DNA from: Albugo candida
Taxonomy: Eukaryota > Oomycota > Peronosporomycetes > Albuginales
Reading direction: 5' to 3'
DNA length: 64,000 nucleotides
NCBI GenBank assembly: GCA_040437565.1
Contig: JBDOQK010000017.1
Location: 248,001 to 312,000, forward strand
The notes under the pieces are model-generated. The model was not told where the DNA came from and did not search any database. It saw only the letters and a program-made list of their open reading frames with translations. The position numbers and the translations under genes were made by a program. Below, in pieces: positions 9,635-19,400 of this stretch (its first letter is position 1; the number at the start of each line of letters is the position of its first letter).

Positions 9635-11321
9635 ATGGAAATAAACTCTCAGAAGCGACTGACATTGCAACTCGTTTGTGAGGCGCATCGCTTAAAGTTT
9701 GAAACTTTGGATGAGGAGCAGATGCAACTTCTATTCGAACTTAAGACGTTGCGTTTAGATACGTTTGGGCTGGAAAAGCTAGAGAACCTCAATGTGTATA
9801 CCCACGTTCGAGAATTATACCTCCAAGATAATCGTATAAAGAAAATCGAAGGATTGGAGTGCATGACACAGCTCATGTTGATCGCATTGCGTGGAAATTT
9901 GATCGAAAAGGTGAATCCTTGTCGCTTGTACCTACTAAGACTGATGTCATCCGTAGATTGAGAATATCGATCATCTGACAAAAGTATGTATACATCGATC
10001 CATGCTTCGGCATTAAGTGCGTTCGTATAGCTTCAGTGCTTGGATTTGAGGGAGAATGCCATCAACGACTTCGAAATGAGTATGTCTGCGTGCTAAGGGA
10101 AATTACACTCGTTTGAGGGACTATACAGATGAGCTTCCAAACGCGTTGCGGATCATATATTTCCATGGGAACCCTTTCTTGCGTCACATGCCACAGTACG
10201 CAGCTCTGTTTTTCAAGCGACTGCCAATGCTGAAGGTATCCATACGGTAGAAAGTGTTCGATCTCAAGCGTGTCTATGCACAGCAAGTCGACTCGTACTT
10301 CAAGTCAAATGAGGGAGAGATCGCTCAAATAGAAGAGTGCGTAGCCGAAAAGTACGATGTAATGGATATCGGACATAAGAATGCAGTTCTTGACTGGGAA
10401 GCCACAGAAAAAGCGTGTAGTATACAGTACGAAGCCACCACCGCGNNNNNNNNNNNNNNNNNNNNNNNNNNNNNNNNNNNNNNNNNNNNNNNNNNNNNNN
10501 NNNNNNNNNNNNNNNNNNNNNNNNNNNNNNNNNNNNNNNNNNNNNGGATTGGAGTGCATGACACAGCTCATGTTGATCGCATTGCGTGGAAATTTGATCG
10601 AAAAGGTGAATCCTTGTCGCTTGTACCTACTAAGACTGATGTCATCCGTAGATTGAGAATATCGATCATCTGACAAAAGTATGTATACATCGATCCATGC
10701 TTCGGCATTAAGTGCGTTCGTATAGCTTCAGTGCTTGGATTTGAGGGAGAATGCCATCAACGACTTCGAAATGAGTATGTCTGCGTGCTAAGGGAAATTA
10801 CACTCGTTTGAGGGACTATACAGATGAGCTTCCAAACGCGTTGCGGATCATATATTTCCATGGGAACCCTTTCTTGCGTCACATGCCACAGTACGCAGCT
10901 CTGTTTTTCAAGCGACTGCCAATGCTGAAGGTATCCATACGGTAGAAAGTGTTCGATCTCAAGCGTGTCTATGCACAGCAAGTCGACTCGTACTTCAAGT
11001 CAAATGAGGGAGAGATCGCTCAAATAGAAGAGTGCGTAGCCGAAAAGTACGATGTAATGGATATCGGACATAAGAATGCAGTTCTTGACTGGGAAGCCAC
11101 AGAAAAAGCGTGTAGTATACAGTACGAAGCCACCACCGCGACGATAAGTGCGCGTCGTACTGCTGCCATTGAGAGCGCCCAACGGGCGACGAAACGTGCT
11201 ATCGCAGATTCTAAAACGCATTTCGAAAAGGTGGGTTGTACCAATGTGAATGAACGTCTATTAATTGCGGATTTAGATGGAGAAGGATCATTATACGTGG
11301 CGCCAAAGATTGCAACACTAA
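9635..11321 (+). CDS. LRRC46: leucine-rich-repeat protein, LRRC46-like
   Basis: Six exons. Using the first copy for the 5' part, these are 9635-9910, 9957-9983, 10031-10079 and 10129-10235; then, in the second copy of the contig overlap, 10979-11230 and 11277-11321. Introns are 46, 47, 49, 48 and 46 nt. The product is about 251 aa. LRRs run from about residue 57: VRELYLQDNRIKKIEGLE, LMLIALRGNLIEKIENID, LQCLDLRENAI, then an LRR cap ELPNALRIIYFHGNPF and LPMLKQVD. The cap matches LRRC46 (ELPRSLLILNLLGN ... LPLLLDLD). The last third is a charged helix rich in Ala, Glu and Arg. LRRC46 is a ciliary/sperm-tail protein, so a flagellar role is likely. The 595-bp duplication plus gap in the middle of this gene is an assembly effect. 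Confidence 0.75.
9851..10445. repeat. left copy of exact 595-bp gap-flanking duplication
   Basis: Recurs at 10546-11140 (offset 695) across the 100-N gap. It holds the end of exon 1 through part of exon 5 of the LRRC46-like gene. Confidence 0.9.
10446..10545. other. scaffold gap (100 N)
   Basis: Exactly 100 N inside the LRRC46-like gene, between two identical segments. Confidence 1.
10546..11140. repeat. right copy of exact 595-bp gap-flanking duplication
   Basis: Identical to 9851-10445. It continues into the true 3' end of the LRRC46-like gene. Confidence 0.9.
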
Positions 11322-11623
11322 GATATACGTATACCCATACCATTTTTCTCACCAAAATATGAATTGTGTTTGACATTTAAGGGTCGTCGATCATACTTGT
11401 GCAATCCTATTGGATGAGTTGTAACAGTTTTATTGAATGCAATCTAATTACATTTCAAGATGCGACTGTTAATTTTGTCCGTCGAAACTGTCGATCGGAA
11501 GCGCCACATGACAGATTATATCACATTCCACTATACATTAGATCTCACAATCTGATAATAGCACAAAAGAGCCTCCATATTGATACGGTTGTGCGGTATA
11601 TCATTTCATAAAGTCATATCGCA
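11322..11623. other. spacer, no gene seen
   Basis: About 300 bp between the LRR gene stop and the third MARVEL-like gene. Presumed 3' UTR and promoter; no further signal recognised. Confidence 0.4.
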
Positions 11624-12268
11624 ATGGTAGATAGTTTCACTCCGATCTCTTCACTTTTGAATTTGCAATTCATCACTATGGCGACTTACGACACTCGACG
11701 GGATTACAAACAAATCATTCCACGGGCATTACAACTCATCCTATCAGCACTCGCGTTAGCATTCGCCGCTTCCGCTTCTCGCCGTTTTATCAACAGAAGA
11801 AATGGTGAATCCGCGTACCTCGGAAGCTCTGAGCTTTCGTTCACCTTATTGGTCACTTATTCGACAATGTTGTACGCTTTATGGCATTTGTTCACGGAAT
11901 ATCATCCAATCACAGACCGTCCACGACTATCACTCGTACGCCTGATAGATCTTATATTCCTGGGATTCTTATTTGCCGCGGGACTTGCATTGGTGCTCTC
12001 CGACTACAATCGACACTGTAACGGATATCAGTATCTGTTACATTGCGGTAACATCGTTGCCTCTGTGGTGTTTACGTTTTTAACAATGTTACCGTTCTTG
12101 ATCACGTTGGCAACTTCCTTTACGCGGACGGATCGTGATAAACACGTTACAGGAAATGATGGGTACCGAGCCACAGCTTCTCCAAACATGCGCAGTGATG
12201 CCAATGTCCCGCTCTCTCCTGTACATCAGTCCGGCTCTACAGCGAGAACACCAGCCGCAAATGTCTGA
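11624..12268 (+). CDS. MARVEL-like four-TM protein 3 (214 aa)
   Basis: Single exon. ATG 11624 gives 214 aa; an in-frame ATG at 11678 (MATYDTRR) would remove a weak N-terminal extension and match the length of the paralogues better. Four hydrophobic segments follow, with family motifs LGSSELSF before TM2 and CNGYQYLLHC (C-x8-C) between TM3 and TM4, preceded by SDY. The C-terminal ~45 residues are polar, Ser/Thr/Pro-rich and end in ANV. Membrane protein of MARVEL type by topology; exact function unknown. Confidence 0.65.
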   Translation: MVDSFTPISSLLNLQFITMATYDTRRDYKQIIPRALQLILSALALAFAASASRRFINRRNGESAYLGSSELSFTLLVTYSTMLYALWHLFTEYHPITDRPRLSLVRLIDLIFLGFLFAAGLALVLSDYNRHCNGYQYLLHCGNIVASVVFTFLTMLPFLITLATSFTRTDRDKHVTGNDGYRATASPNMRSDANVPLSPVHQSGSTARTPAANV

Positions 12269-12599
12269 TAACTGTTAATAAATGTGGGATAATCAGCACC
12301 CTAAATGTCTCAAATAAATCACGTCACTTGATTGATCAAATTTCATCACTATTAAACCTATTAAATTTAATTGTTTTTCATCCAATCAAAGCATTATTTG
12401 TATACCATTCCTTTCTGTCAAAAAGCCCTCGGATTCGAGAAANNNNNNNNNNNNNNNNNNNNNNNNNNNNNNNNNNNNNNNNNNNNNNNNNNNNNNNNNN
12501 NNNNNNNNNNNNNNNNNNNNNNNNNNNNNNNNNNNNNNNNNNATAGTCCCCTCACTTTGATATGATTGGCTAGTTTTATGCTTGCGCAGTGCTAACGTG
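12269..12599. other. spacer with scaffold gap 12443-12542
   Basis: 3' flank of the MARVEL-like gene with AATAAA-like sequences (near 12276 and 12313), then a 100-N gap. The flanks of this gap share no repeat. Confidence 0.6.
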
Positions 12600-13929
12600 C
12601 AGTAGCATACAAAAAGTATACGTTATTTTTCTAAAATCGACTCGACAAATATCCAGCCATATTACTTTGTTTTTTCGACATCAAACCATTTGTGAAATAT
12701 GAAGACACGTTGTTTAAGCACTGAGGAGAAAGCTACCATTGTCGGATTGCATCAGGTAGGCTTGAAACAGCGGGAAATCACTGCCCAAACAAGGCTCACC
12801 CAGTCAACCATCTCGACAGTGCAACAGAACTGTCGTAAAAGAGGTACGCTAGAGGGTACCAAGTCAAGAGGAAGACAACCAAAGCTCTCAGAAAGAGGCC
12901 GCAGGTCTATTGGGCGCACTCTGATGAAGAACCGCCCGGCACCACTAGCAGAAAATCGAGAACAATGCGATTACTCCGGCATCGCCAGGCATAATCCGTA
13001 GCGCCCTCCATGAAATGGGCTTCAAGAGACGCATTGCCACCAGGGCCTTTTTGGACGGATAAAACGAGGTGAAGAGACTGGAGTTTGCTCGGAAATACAA
13101 TAATTGGACAGCAGAGGACTGGAATGAGGTCATTTGAAACGACGACTCCACCTTTGAGATTAGCAAGATTCTCGTCAGATTGTTGTGTGGCGTCGCGTGG
13201 ATAAACAATTCAATTTTGAGTGTTTGAAGCCAACATTTAGGAATGGACGGTCCTCAGTAATGATCTGGGGTGCTTTTACTGGTGAGAGGATTCTACAGAT
13301 GGTCATCATGCCACCCCGACATCGCACTGCCATCGACCTTGTCAATCTGATCTAGGACGCTGCACTTGGACCATGAATGGACGACCACGATGACAAGAGA
13401 GACCTGATTCTTATGAAGGATGGTGCGCCAGTCCACCGTAGTAGTGCATCAAAGACCTGGTGAAATGCGGTCGCTTGCAAAGCTAGAATTGCCTGCCCAA
13501 AGTCCTGATCTCAAACCCATCGAAAACCTGTTGAAGAATCTTAAAGATGCCGGTCAGAACCGTGACGGGCCAAAAAGAAGTAGAAGAAATGGCTACCGTA
13601 CTTGGTGAGGAATAACGGAAGGTATCCCTCGAAATTCTTTGATGCCAAGTAGAGTCAATGCCAAGGAGAATTGCTGCTGTTCTTGCTGTCAAGGGTGGTT
13701 CAACTCGCTGGTGAACCCTCCATAATGACACGCACATTTTCGAAGAACACTGCAATTCCTAAATAGAAATACTGTAGCAACGACTTCTAATAGACTTCAT
13801 TGTCAGCCTTGAGCTTTTTGCTAGGATTATTGTGGCTCTTTGATCATCAAAACATTTATTCTTTTTCAAGATTGAAGCGATAATTTAATCGTCATATGAA
13901 AAATAACGTATACTTTTTGTATGCAACTG
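12600..13929 (+). mobile_element. Tc1/mariner DNA transposon, 1330 bp
   Basis: Terminal inverted repeats of 32 bp lie at 12600-12631 and 13898-13929. They start CAGT and share GCATACAAAAAGTATACG, with one difference near the tip (CAGTAGC against CAGTTGC). The right end is followed by TA, the usual Tc1 target; the left flank is TG, so one side has mutated or the end is off by a base. A transposase relic fills the interior. The size fits the 1.3-1.7 kb usual for Tc1. The near-identical TIRs suggest a fairly recent insertion despite the broken reading frame. Confidence 0.85.
12699..13610 (+). pseudogene. Tc1-type transposase, broken
   Basis: The N-terminal ~90 residues (12699-12970) are open and hold the paired helix-turn-helix: STEEKATIVGLHQVGLKQREI, then TQSTISTVQQ and an arginine-rich GRQPKL linker. 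The catalytic half is recognisable but interrupted by at least five stops or frame changes. Motifs are DDSTFEI near 13140, VMIWGAF near 13260, LMKDGAPVHRS near 13411 and PAQSPDLKPIENL near 13495, the last two holding the second and third acidic residues of the DDE/D triad. It cannot encode an active enzyme as it stands. Confidence 0.8.
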
Positions 13930-14173
13930 TACGTCCGGGTAAGGAAAGGATTATATGATAGCTCAGCAGGCTACTTTTTCGACGTCAACTATTCTGCGCT
14001 CAATTTGAAATCATTCAGTTCGATTTGCGTGTGCTTTTGTTCGAATGTGATCGTTCTTGCTAGACTATTTCAAAGTTCACGGTTTGTCATAACAGAAAAA
14101 TGTTCTTTTCTGTAAACTGAGTCCTATTATTTCACTGTTTACGGATCATTCATGACAAATGAACCTTATATTC

Positions 14174-14843
14174 TATAACGTTGGTCGTGTTGGTCCTTTT
14201 GCCGCACTTCTCCATGTTCGTGCATTGTGTAGTACTCTCCTGCAACGGAACTTTCTTTGCATGGGTGCATCCAAGGCTGCTGCAGCGAGCTCAAATTCCG
14301 ACAGATTTATTTGCGTCGATGATGCAGCTGTTTGATTCCTTTGGAGCGATCTATATGGATTCCCACGCACTTGCACAGATGCTGATCTCCAGCAAAATCG
14401 TTACTTGTGTGAAGAAGACTCAGTTGTATACGATTCCACTACAGCTTGTAACGCGCTGGACATATCTGCCGTATTTGGTGTACTGCCCCTATCCATGCGC
14501 GCTGGCTGATTCAACCACGAATGCTGATGGAAATCGGTCATTTCCCGTGATTGAATACTTACCTTGTAAGCTTGGATCAATCTCATTGTGACATCCGTTT
14601 ATAATATGGATAAACCTTGGTATATTTCTCTTGTAATCTCTCCATATTTCTACCGTTAAGGCCAATTTGCGTATCGCCGCGGCACATCGCCTTGTCAAAT
14701 CTTGTAATTTTTACGTGACAAGTGACGACATGATAGTCCACACACAACTTCTGTGGGGTTTGTTTAAACTCGTCACATGGAGAATGGGGTGAATTACTTA
14801 TGTTCGCTGCATACAGCAAAACACAATAAATGAAATGACTCAT
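14174..14843 (-). CDS. candidate small secreted cysteine protein, possibly multi-exon
   Basis: On the minus strand, ATG 14843 opens an 86-residue frame ending at 14583. It has a signal-peptide-like start (MSHFIYCVLLYAANIS), then four cysteines and an RGD. Downstream on the same strand are further open stretches (to 14401 and 14174) and a good donor (GTAAGT near 14564), so a longer spliced product is possible. I could not join the frames with confidence and do not recognise a family. The whole region recurs at 16265-18208 as an assembly duplicate. The plus-strand frame 14181-14591 is antisense to this. Confidence 0.3.
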
Positions 14844-16164
14844 TACTATCCGATTGAGTGTGACCTTTTGTAGGTCATATGATTCCAACATCAAATGCGG
14901 TTGTCACAGCAGCGACAAGTAAGGAAATATTATGCGAGCACATTGCTCTTATAGTCAGCGATAATTTATGATTGACTGTGAAAAGTTGCTAGCAAGCTTT
15001 GTTTCGATGTGTGGATGGATATTATCTGCTGAATGACGATCGATCAGTTTCTATTTAATAGCATTTCTTCAACTATAGGTAATGGGAATTGTAACAGTAA
15101 AATGTATTGGTGTGTGTGTCTTACCTCAGGATATTCTTCGTGATCTAGGTTAATTTTTCTACATCGTCTTTTTGTTTTATTAAAAAAAACATATGAAGAG
15201 CCCAAACAATACACTCGAATATGAAGTTGGAAAACCGTTTGCATTATTGCCGAAACAGTAAAGGGTTATCAGTATCATCTGCATATAAATTTCTCCGCTT
15301 GATCAAATGACAAATGCGAAATTGAGAACGAGTAACGGTTCTTTAGATTAAGAGATGCGCACAAAAGCCTAGTTGGCATGGTAAAGTTGTATTTTTTTCT
15401 TCAGATTTCAAGCGTAGAAGCTAGCATGTGCTCTTATTACTTATTAAAAATATGCTTACATTTCGCATGTGTAAGTCGATGGATCCTATATCGTTGTCTT
15501 ACGTTAGTCACCATTAATTCGAAAGTTTCAGCTCAAAGATGTGGCTGTACAAACAGACAGCAGAATGAAGCAAATAAAATGCGTCTATTGTGTTCTTAAT
15601 ATGACCAATCGAATTCTACTCCGTCAGCAGATACAGTTTCCTAATCGAATACTGTGAGTCATTAGCTACTGCTAGTTCTACGAAAGCTTATGCGGAAATG
15701 CATGATCGAATATACGTTGTAATTTTTTCGTCAAGATACATCTTGCCCGGTATATTACGGAAGTGTGAGGTATAGAAAGAGGACAAGAGACTCGAGTTGA
15801 AAAGCTGCTTCAATGAATTTCGGATGAGCTTCGCAAAGTTCGTATGCTCAAAAGTATCTTCATGCAAACTCATTCAACGCGATGCACTTCATTTACTCGG
15901 TTCCCTGCACGAGAGCTCCCATATAAGTGCTAAATAACAGAGAACAATTTATGGGAACGTTAAGGCCCGTGCGGAGATGCTACACGCAGCTGATGTGAAC
16001 ATATGCGGGACCGTTATCGCATATTTCTACATTAACCCGAATTACCTCCAGGATTGAAATAACACTCTGAGATGTTGTGATGACATAAGCGCGCTTAAGA
16101 TGATCCTCAACCAAACGAACTGACTCTTCGTCTTGTCATATATGCAGAAAAGGACGCTATCGCT
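14221..16164. repeat. left copy of exact 1944-bp gap-flanking duplication
   Basis: Recurs at 16265-18208 (offset 2044) across the 100-N gap, with no difference seen in the positions compared. Unmerged contig overlap. Confidence 0.9.
14900..16164. other. AT-rich non-coding stretch
   Basis: No gene supported. Short frames (for example 15378-15599) show no motif. The stretch contains no SINE or LINE fragment that I could recognise. Confidence 0.35.
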
Positions 16165-16264
16165 NNNNNNNNNNNNNNNNNNNNNNNNNNNNNNNNNNNN
16201 NNNNNNNNNNNNNNNNNNNNNNNNNNNNNNNNNNNNNNNNNNNNNNNNNNNNNNNNNNNNNNNN
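16165..16264. other. scaffold gap (100 N)
   Basis: Exactly 100 N between identical 1944-bp segments. Confidence 1.
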
Positions 16265-18208
16265 TGCATTGTGTAGTACTCTCCTGCAACGGAACTTTCT
16301 TTGCATGGGTGCATCCAAGGCTGCTGCAGCGAGCTCAAATTCCGACAGATTTATTTGCGTCGATGATGCAGCTGTTTGATTCCTTTGGAGCGATCTATAT
16401 GGATTCCCACGCACTTGCACAGATGCTGATCTCCAGCAAAATCGTTACTTGTGTGAAGAAGACTCAGTTGTATACGATTCCACTACAGCTTGTAACGCGC
16501 TGGACATATCTGCCGTATTTGGTGTACTGCCCCTATCCATGCGCGCTGGCTGATTCAACCACGAATGCTGATGGAAATCGGTCATTTCCCGTGATTGAAT
16601 ACTTACCTTGTAAGCTTGGATCAATCTCATTGTGACATCCGTTTATAATATGGATAAACCTTGGTATATTTCTCTTGTAATCTCTCCATATTTCTACCGT
16701 TAAGGCCAATTTGCGTATCGCCGCGGCACATCGCCTTGTCAAATCTTGTAATTTTTACGTGACAAGTGACGACATGATAGTCCACACACAACTTCTGTGG
16801 GGTTTGTTTAAACTCGTCACATGGAGAATGGGGTGAATTACTTATGTTCGCTGCATACAGCAAAACACAATAAATGAAATGACTCATTACTATCCGATTG
16901 AGTGTGACCTTTTGTAGGTCATATGATTCCAACATCAAATGCGGTTGTCACAGCAGCGACAAGTAAGGAAATATTATGCGAGCACATTGCTCTTATAGTC
17001 AGCGATAATTTATGATTGACTGTGAAAAGTTGCTAGCAAGCTTTGTTTCGATGTGTGGATGGATATTATCTGCTGAATGACGATCGATCAGTTTCTATTT
17101 AATAGCATTTCTTCAACTATAGGTAATGGGAATTGTAACAGTAAAATGTATTGGTGTGTGTGTCTTACCTCAGGATATTCTTCGTGATCTAGGTTAATTT
17201 TTCTACATCGTCTTTTTGTTTTATTAAAAAAAACATATGAAGAGCCCAAACAATACACTCGAATATGAAGTTGGAAAACCGTTTGCATTATTGCCGAAAC
17301 AGTAAAGGGTTATCAGTATCATCTGCATATAAATTTCTCCGCTTGATCAAATGACAAATGCGAAATTGAGAACGAGTAACGGTTCTTTAGATTAAGAGAT
17401 GCGCACAAAAGCCTAGTTGGCATGGTAAAGTTGTATTTTTTTCTTCAGATTTCAAGCGTAGAAGCTAGCATGTGCTCTTATTACTTATTAAAAATATGCT
17501 TACATTTCGCATGTGTAAGTCGATGGATCCTATATCGTTGTCTTACGTTAGTCACCATTAATTCGAAAGTTTCAGCTCAAAGATGTGGCTGTACAAACAG
17601 ACAGCAGAATGAAGCAAATAAAATGCGTCTATTGTGTTCTTAATATGACCAATCGAATTCTACTCCGTCAGCAGATACAGTTTCCTAATCGAATACTGTG
17701 AGTCATTAGCTACTGCTAGTTCTACGAAAGCTTATGCGGAAATGCATGATCGAATATACGTTGTAATTTTTTCGTCAAGATACATCTTGCCCGGTATATT
17801 ACGGAAGTGTGAGGTATAGAAAGAGGACAAGAGACTCGAGTTGAAAAGCTGCTTCAATGAATTTCGGATGAGCTTCGCAAAGTTCGTATGCTCAAAAGTA
17901 TCTTCATGCAAACTCATTCAACGCGATGCACTTCATTTACTCGGTTCCCTGCACGAGAGCTCCCATATAAGTGCTAAATAACAGAGAACAATTTATGGGA
18001 ACGTTAAGGCCCGTGCGGAGATGCTACACGCAGCTGATGTGAACATATGCGGGACCGTTATCGCATATTTCTACATTAACCCGAATTACCTCCAGGATTG
18101 AAATAACACTCTGAGATGTTGTGATGACATAAGCGCGCTTAAGATGATCCTCAACCAAACGAACTGACTCTTCGTCTTGTCATATATGCAGAAAAGGACG
18201 CTATCGCT
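16265..18208. repeat. right copy of exact 1944-bp gap-flanking duplication
   Basis: Identical to 14221-16164, including a second view of the candidate secreted-protein gene. Continues into unique sequence. Confidence 0.9.
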
Positions 18209-19083
18209 TCAATTAGCTTCTTAGATCGCCATTCGTAGTGTGATAACTTTCTCAAGAACCGGTTAGCCGGGTTCTGACTCTTGAGTTCGTCAGTTCGTCG
18301 CATTAGAGCAAGATGCAGGAGTGTAGACAGGAAACGGATGCGATTTTAACGCTACGCGCTGCACAAACTGTCATGAACTCTCTACTTCTATCGAATAAAT
18401 CGAGATTAAAATCTTGCCGTAGGGCTTTTCTTTATTTCCATCACGTAATCGGAATCAACTTTTGTTACCTGGATGTACTTAAGCGAAGGGGATAACCGCT
18501 AACCTCTTCTGTATTGCAAAGACACGAGACAACTCTAGTATACACGATTGTTTTGACGGTAAGATCTTTGTTTTCACGTTACACGGAACTGTTTATAATT
18601 TGATGTTATCTACCGCGGCTGGGTACTGTATATAGAGGCATTTAGCCATGGTTAATATTCACCGCTTGCGAAGCTGGTGGATCACAAATGCGAGTAACAG
18701 TCTTGGGAGCTATGTTTTAGAGATACTAAACAGGAGATAAGGAGTACTTTGCTCAGACGCAATTACTACTTTTACCTTTAGAAAAATAGTAAAGAAGAAT
18801 CAATATAGCATCCACAAATAGAAACTTACGGTCAGTATCTAACACCCGACATGAAAACATACAAAGACGGAGAAATACTTCGAGAAAAAAAGAGCGCGAA
18901 CACTCATCGATAGCTATTGAATCGGGGCATCGTGTTCCCAAACGCGTGTTTTTGCAGAGTCCCTATATAGCCAATCCTTCTCCAAGCCAAATTTTATACC
19001 TACGTCGTTTCACAACATGATATCTTTTGCCTTTCGCCTGCTGTACAGTACTTTACTCTAAGCAGCATATAGTGAGAGATAGT
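18209..19083. other. spacer, no gene seen
   Basis: Short frames only. No motif or repeat recognised. Confidence 0.35.
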
Positions 19084-19300
19084 GGTCAAGGATTTCATAG
19101 CACTGTTTATCTGGTTCTTTAACTACCTTCCTTATCATATCATGAGCCCCTGACCGTTTGAAAATCACTTAAGTCTGACTTCAAACCTAGGGAGGCAGAT
19201 ATTTTCCAAGCTTATTGCTTGGGTGGGCTCAAACCGCTGCCCACACTGCCGGGGATCGAACTAACGACCTCCGGCAGGGGGTCCGTGTGCTCAAGTGCTT
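19084..19300 (-). mobile_element. tRNA-derived SINE, truncated by scaffold gap
   Basis: Reverse complement of the SINE seen complete at 63554-63796. The 3' tail motif (AAATCCTTGAC on the minus strand) is at the left, followed by the body (ACCCAAGCAATAAGC) and the pol III B box (GTTCGATCC on minus). The tRNA-like head is cut by the gap at 19301. It is close in sequence to the 63.6 kb copy, so probably young. Confidence 0.85.
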
Positions 19301-19400
19301 NNNNNNNNNNNNNNNNNNNNNNNNNNNNNNNNNNNNNNNNNNNNNNNNNNNNNNNNNNNNNNNNNNNNNNNNNNNNNNNNNNNNNNNNNNNNNNNNNNNN
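19301..19400. other. scaffold gap (100 N)
   Basis: Exactly 100 N. The flanks are not repeated. The missing head of the SINE and the 5' part of the gypsy element would lie here. Confidence 1.

Noticed and set aside
10236-10283. A 15-nt or 33-nt intron in the LRRC46-like gene
   Set aside because: A 48-nt intron using the acceptor TATGCACAG keeps phase 0, matches the genome's intron size and leads into LPMLKQVD, which fits the LRR cap.
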